DNA of 64,000 bases from Leisingera sp. JC1 (GTDB lineage: Bacteria > Pseudomonadota > Alphaproteobacteria > Rhodobacterales > Rhodobacteraceae): contig NZ_LYUZ01000092.1 of the NCBI RefSeq assembly GCF_001679925.1, positions 164,066 to 228,065 on the forward strand. The letters run 5' to 3'. Below are positions 61,903 to 64,000 of this stretch, one piece after another. Each line of letters starts with the position of its first letter. The first letter of the stretch is position 1. The position numbers and the translations under genes are program-made. The notes beneath the pieces are model-generated. The model made no database searches, was not told the origin of the DNA, and saw only the letters and a list, made by a program, of their open reading frames with translations.

Positions 61903-63129
61903 ATGTCCGCGCCCAAGAAAGTTGTGCTCGCCTATTCCGGCGGCCTCGACACCTCGATCATCCTGAAATGGCTGCAGACCGAATACGGCTGCGAAGTTGT
62001 CACCTTCACCGCCGACCTCGGCCAGGGTGAAGAGCTGGAGCCCGCCCGCAAGAAAGCGGAAATGCTGGGCATCAAGCCGGAAAACATCTTCATCGAAGAT
62101 GTGCGCGAGGAATTCGTCCGCGATTTCGTCTTCCCGATGTTCCGCGCCAACGCGGTCTATGAGGGTCTTTACCTGCTGGGCACCTCGATCGCCCGCCCGC
62201 TGATCTCCAAGCGGCTGGTCGAAATCGCCGAAGCCACCGGTGCCGACGCCGTGGCCCATGGCGCCACCGGCAAGGGCAACGACCAGGTCCGTTTCGAACT
62301 TGCGGCCTATGCGCTGAACCCCGACATCAAGGTGATCGCACCGTGGCGTGAATGGGATCTGTCCTCGCGCTCCAAGCTGCTGGAGTTTGCCGAGGCGCAC
62401 CAGATCCCGATCGCCAAGGACAAGCGCGGCGAAGCCCCCTTCTCGGTCGACGCCAACCTGCTGCACACGTCCTCCGAAGGCAAAGTTCTGGAAGACCCGG
62501 CGGAAATGGCGCCGGACTATGTCTACCAGCGCACCGTGCACCCGGAAGAAGCACCTGACACCCCGGAATTTATCGAGATCACCTTCAAAAAGGGCGATCC
62601 GGTTGCCATCAACGGCGAAGCAATGTCGCCGGCCACCATTCTGACCGCACTGAACGAATACGGCCGCAAGCACGGCATCGGCCGCCTCGACCTGGTCGAA
62701 GGCCGCTTTGTCGGCATGAAGTCGCGCGGCATCTATGAGACCCCGGGCGGCACCATCATGCTGGAAGCCCACCGCGGCATTGAATCCATCACCATGGACC
62801 GCGGTGCAATGCACCTGAAAGACCAGCTGATGCCGCAATACGCTGAGCTGATCTACAATGGCTTCTGGTACTCGCCGGAGCGTGAAATGCTGCAGGCCGC
62901 CATCGACGCAAGCCAGACCCATGTCTCTGGCACCGTGCGCGTGAAGCTTTACAAGGGTTCGGTCAACACCGTTGGCCGCTGGTCGGAAAACTCACTCTAC
63001 TCCGAAGCGCATGTGACCTTCGAGGAAGACGCCGGCGCCTACGACCAGAAAGATGCTGCAGGATTCATCCAGTTGAACGCCCTGCGCCTCAAACTGCTGG
63101 CCGCCCGCGAGCGCCGGACCAAGAAGTGA
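61903..63129 (+). CDS. argG: argininosuccinate synthase
   Basis: The 408-residue enzyme joins citrulline and aspartate with ATP. ATP motif [18 protein letters not shown] near residues 6-23; [24 protein letters not shown]-type ARGTGKGNDQ-like [15 protein letters not shown] and [13 protein letters not shown] 61903 follows GAGAGGG. It ends in a GTG overlap with the DUF1810 gene, showing joint expression. Confidence 0.98.
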   Translation: MSAPKKVVLAYSGGLDTSIILKWLQTEYGCEVVTFTADLGQGEELEPARKKAEMLGIKPENIFIEDVREEFVRDFVFPMFRANAVYEGLYLLGTSIARPLISKRLVEIAEATGADAVAHGATGKGNDQVRFELAAYALNPDIKVIAPWREWDLSSRSKLLEFAEAHQIPIAKDKRGEAPFSVDANLLHTSSEGKVLEDPAEMAPDYVYQRTVHPEEAPDTPEFIEITFKKGDPVAINGEAMSPATILTALNEYGRKHGIGRLDLVEGRFVGMKSRGIYETPGGTIMLEAHRGIESITMDRGAMHLKDQLMPQYAELIYNGFWYSPEREMLQAAIDASQTHVSGTVRVKLYKGSVNTVGRWSENSLYSEAHVTFEEDAGAYDQKDAAGFIQLNALRLKLLAARERRTKK

Positions 63130-63590
63130 ACGACCACGACGAAATGGACGGCGATTTCGAGGACGATTTCGCGGAGGAGCTGGATATGTTCGTCGAAGCT
63201 CAGGACACCGTATGGGCGGATGTTCTGAGCGAACTCACTGCAGGGCAGAAGACGAGCCACTGGATGTGGTTCGTCTTTCCGCAACTGGCCGAGCTCGGCC
63301 GCTCCCATATGGCGCAGCTTTACGGGATCGAAGATCAGGCTGAAGCCACGGCCTATTTGAACCACGAGTTACTGCGCGCACGCTTGGTCGAGGTCAGCCA
63401 GCTGATGCTGTCTCATCAGAGCTCGGATGCCGTGCAGATCCTCGGTGAAATTGACGCCAAGAAACTGCGCTCCTCGATGACGCTGTTTGCCGCCGTCCCC
63501 GGCGCACCGGCAGAATTTCAGCAGGTTCTGGATGTTTTTTACGGCGGCCAGTCATGCCCGCTGACGAAGGCTGCGCTTGCCGCAGCGTAA
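63126..63590 (+). CDS. DUF1810 family protein
   Basis: The 154-residue cytoplasmic protein matches the DUF1810 pattern: [41 protein letters not shown], then [11 protein letters not shown] and SSMTLFAAV. The family folds like tubulin-associated or calpastatin-related proteins in annotations, without a known function. The start is a GTG overlapping the argG stop; M6 at 63144 is the alternative. Confidence 0.88.
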   Translation: MNDHDEMDGDFEDDFAEELDMFVEAQDTVWADVLSELTAGQKTSHWMWFVFPQLAELGRSHMAQLYGIEDQAEATAYLNHELLRARLVEVSQLMLSHQSSDAVQILGEIDAKKLRSSMTLFAAVPGAPAEFQQVLDVFYGGQSCPLTKAALAAA

Positions 63591-63669
63591 TCCACCCGCC
63601 TCTCCCGCGGTCAATCTTGCCTGGGACATTCCCTCTGCCTAACCCTCTTGCACAACGAGGGAGGACAAG

Positions 63670-63954
63670 ATGGCATTGGACGACATTGCGGCTGGAATCC
63701 GCGACGGTCTGGCCGGGAAGAGGTTCGAGGGGTCTCTGAAATTCGATTGCGGAACGGACGGTGTGATTGTCCTGTCGGATGGGAGCGCCAGCACAAACGA
63801 CCGCGAAACGGATTGCACGCTGCGGCTGTCAGCTGAAAATCTGAAGAAACTGCTGACCGGAAAGCTCAATCCAATGACCGCCGTCATGATGGGAAAGATC
63901 AAGATTTCCGGCGACATGGGCGTTGCCATGAAGCGGAGCAAGCTGATCAGCTGA
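63670..63954 (+). CDS. SCP2 sterol-binding domain protein
   Basis: The 94-residue protein consists of a single SCP2 domain: TLRLSAENLKKLLTGKLNPMTAVMMGKIKISGDMGVAMKRSKLIS. Such proteins bind lipid-like ligands in a hydrophobic tunnel; some are fused to dehydrogenases, here it is alone. ATG 63670 follows GAGGGAGG. No operon partner beyond it within the window. Confidence 0.93.
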   Translation: MALDDIAAGIRDGLAGKRFEGSLKFDCGTDGVIVLSDGSASTNDRETDCTLRLSAENLKKLLTGKLNPMTAVMMGKIKISGDMGVAMKRSKLIS

Positions 63955-64000
63955 TCCCTTGCTTCTGGCTGAATATATCGCGGGGTGAGCGCCGCAGGCG
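63955..64000. other. window end, no feature seen
   Basis: The last 46 bases hold no recognisable gene start or structure. Confidence 0.4.

Noticed and set aside
1..64000. CRISPR arrays, tRNA, rRNA, IS elements
   Set aside because: No direct-repeat spacing, cloverleaf, rRNA signature or transposase was noticed in a visual read.

Overview
The window looks like chromosomal DNA of a marine alphaproteobacterium of the Rhodobacteraceae (Roseobacter group; Leisingera, Phaeobacter or Ruegeria type). Grounds are the high GC content, strong GGAG-type ribosome binding sites, two complete TRAP transporter operons, the order rimP-nusA-ylxR-infB, secA divergent from a parvulin-argJ-mutT cluster, and comF-grxC-nitrilase-marR. 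No rRNA, tRNA, insertion sequence, integrase or CRISPR array was seen. Gene calls rest on reading the translated sequence; no database search was run.

Region 1 (1-5.1 kb) is a catabolic cluster: a partial 4HBT thioesterase, a tiny cysteine-motif protein, a TRAP operon (dctP-dctQ-dctM, minus strand) and a fumarylpyruvate-hydrolase-like enzyme. The DctM has an extra segment of about 65 residues, and a 17-bp palindrome sits upstream of dctP. Region 2 (5.2-9.3 kb) holds an ExoY-type sugar transferase, a small Gly/Ala-rich ORF, a secreted ClpP-like protein and a UDP-glucuronate-epimerase-like enzyme, which suggests surface polysaccharide work.

Region 3 (8.6-15.5 kb) is the most unusual part: an 1845-residue protein with an N-terminal domain, a very long alanine-rich helical array and a C-terminal metallopeptidase domain whose HEVGHAVDD and downstream WFSEL motifs resemble anthrax lethal factor. 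It is followed at once by a CpXC zinc-ribbon protein. Together they could be a toxin or effector with a partner protein.

Region 4 (15.5-21.7 kb) is a second TRAP operon ending in an IclR-type regulator, divergent from a GMC alcohol/choline-dehydrogenase-like oxidoreductase, with a palindrome in the shared promoter: a self-contained uptake, oxidation and control unit. Region 5 (21.8-29.9 kb) holds a PBP-OmpA fusion, an exported protein, secA, and divergently ppiC-like, argJ and mutT.

Region 6 (29.9-43.2 kb) is housekeeping: infB-ylxR-nusA-rimP, a short periplasmic binding protein with pip, ubiG, marR-nitrilase-grxC-comF, a methyltransferase and hemH. It also holds an unlisted 44-residue small gene with a strong ribosome binding site and terminator, and a possible structured RNA near 38.6 kb. 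Region 7 (43.2-50.7 kb) has a three-domain kinase/M23/aminotransferase fusion, a 60-residue membrane-tail peptide, two L,D-transpeptidases around a CAP-domain lipoprotein, a NavAb-like sodium channel and a TrmA-family methyltransferase. Region 8 (50.7-64 kb) has two coupled ABC exporters, a CCA transferase, two NUDIX enzymes, Hsp33, a receiver-PP2C phosphatase divergent from an Hpt protein, ilvA, a membrane protein of lower GC, argG, a DUF1810 protein and an SCP2 protein.
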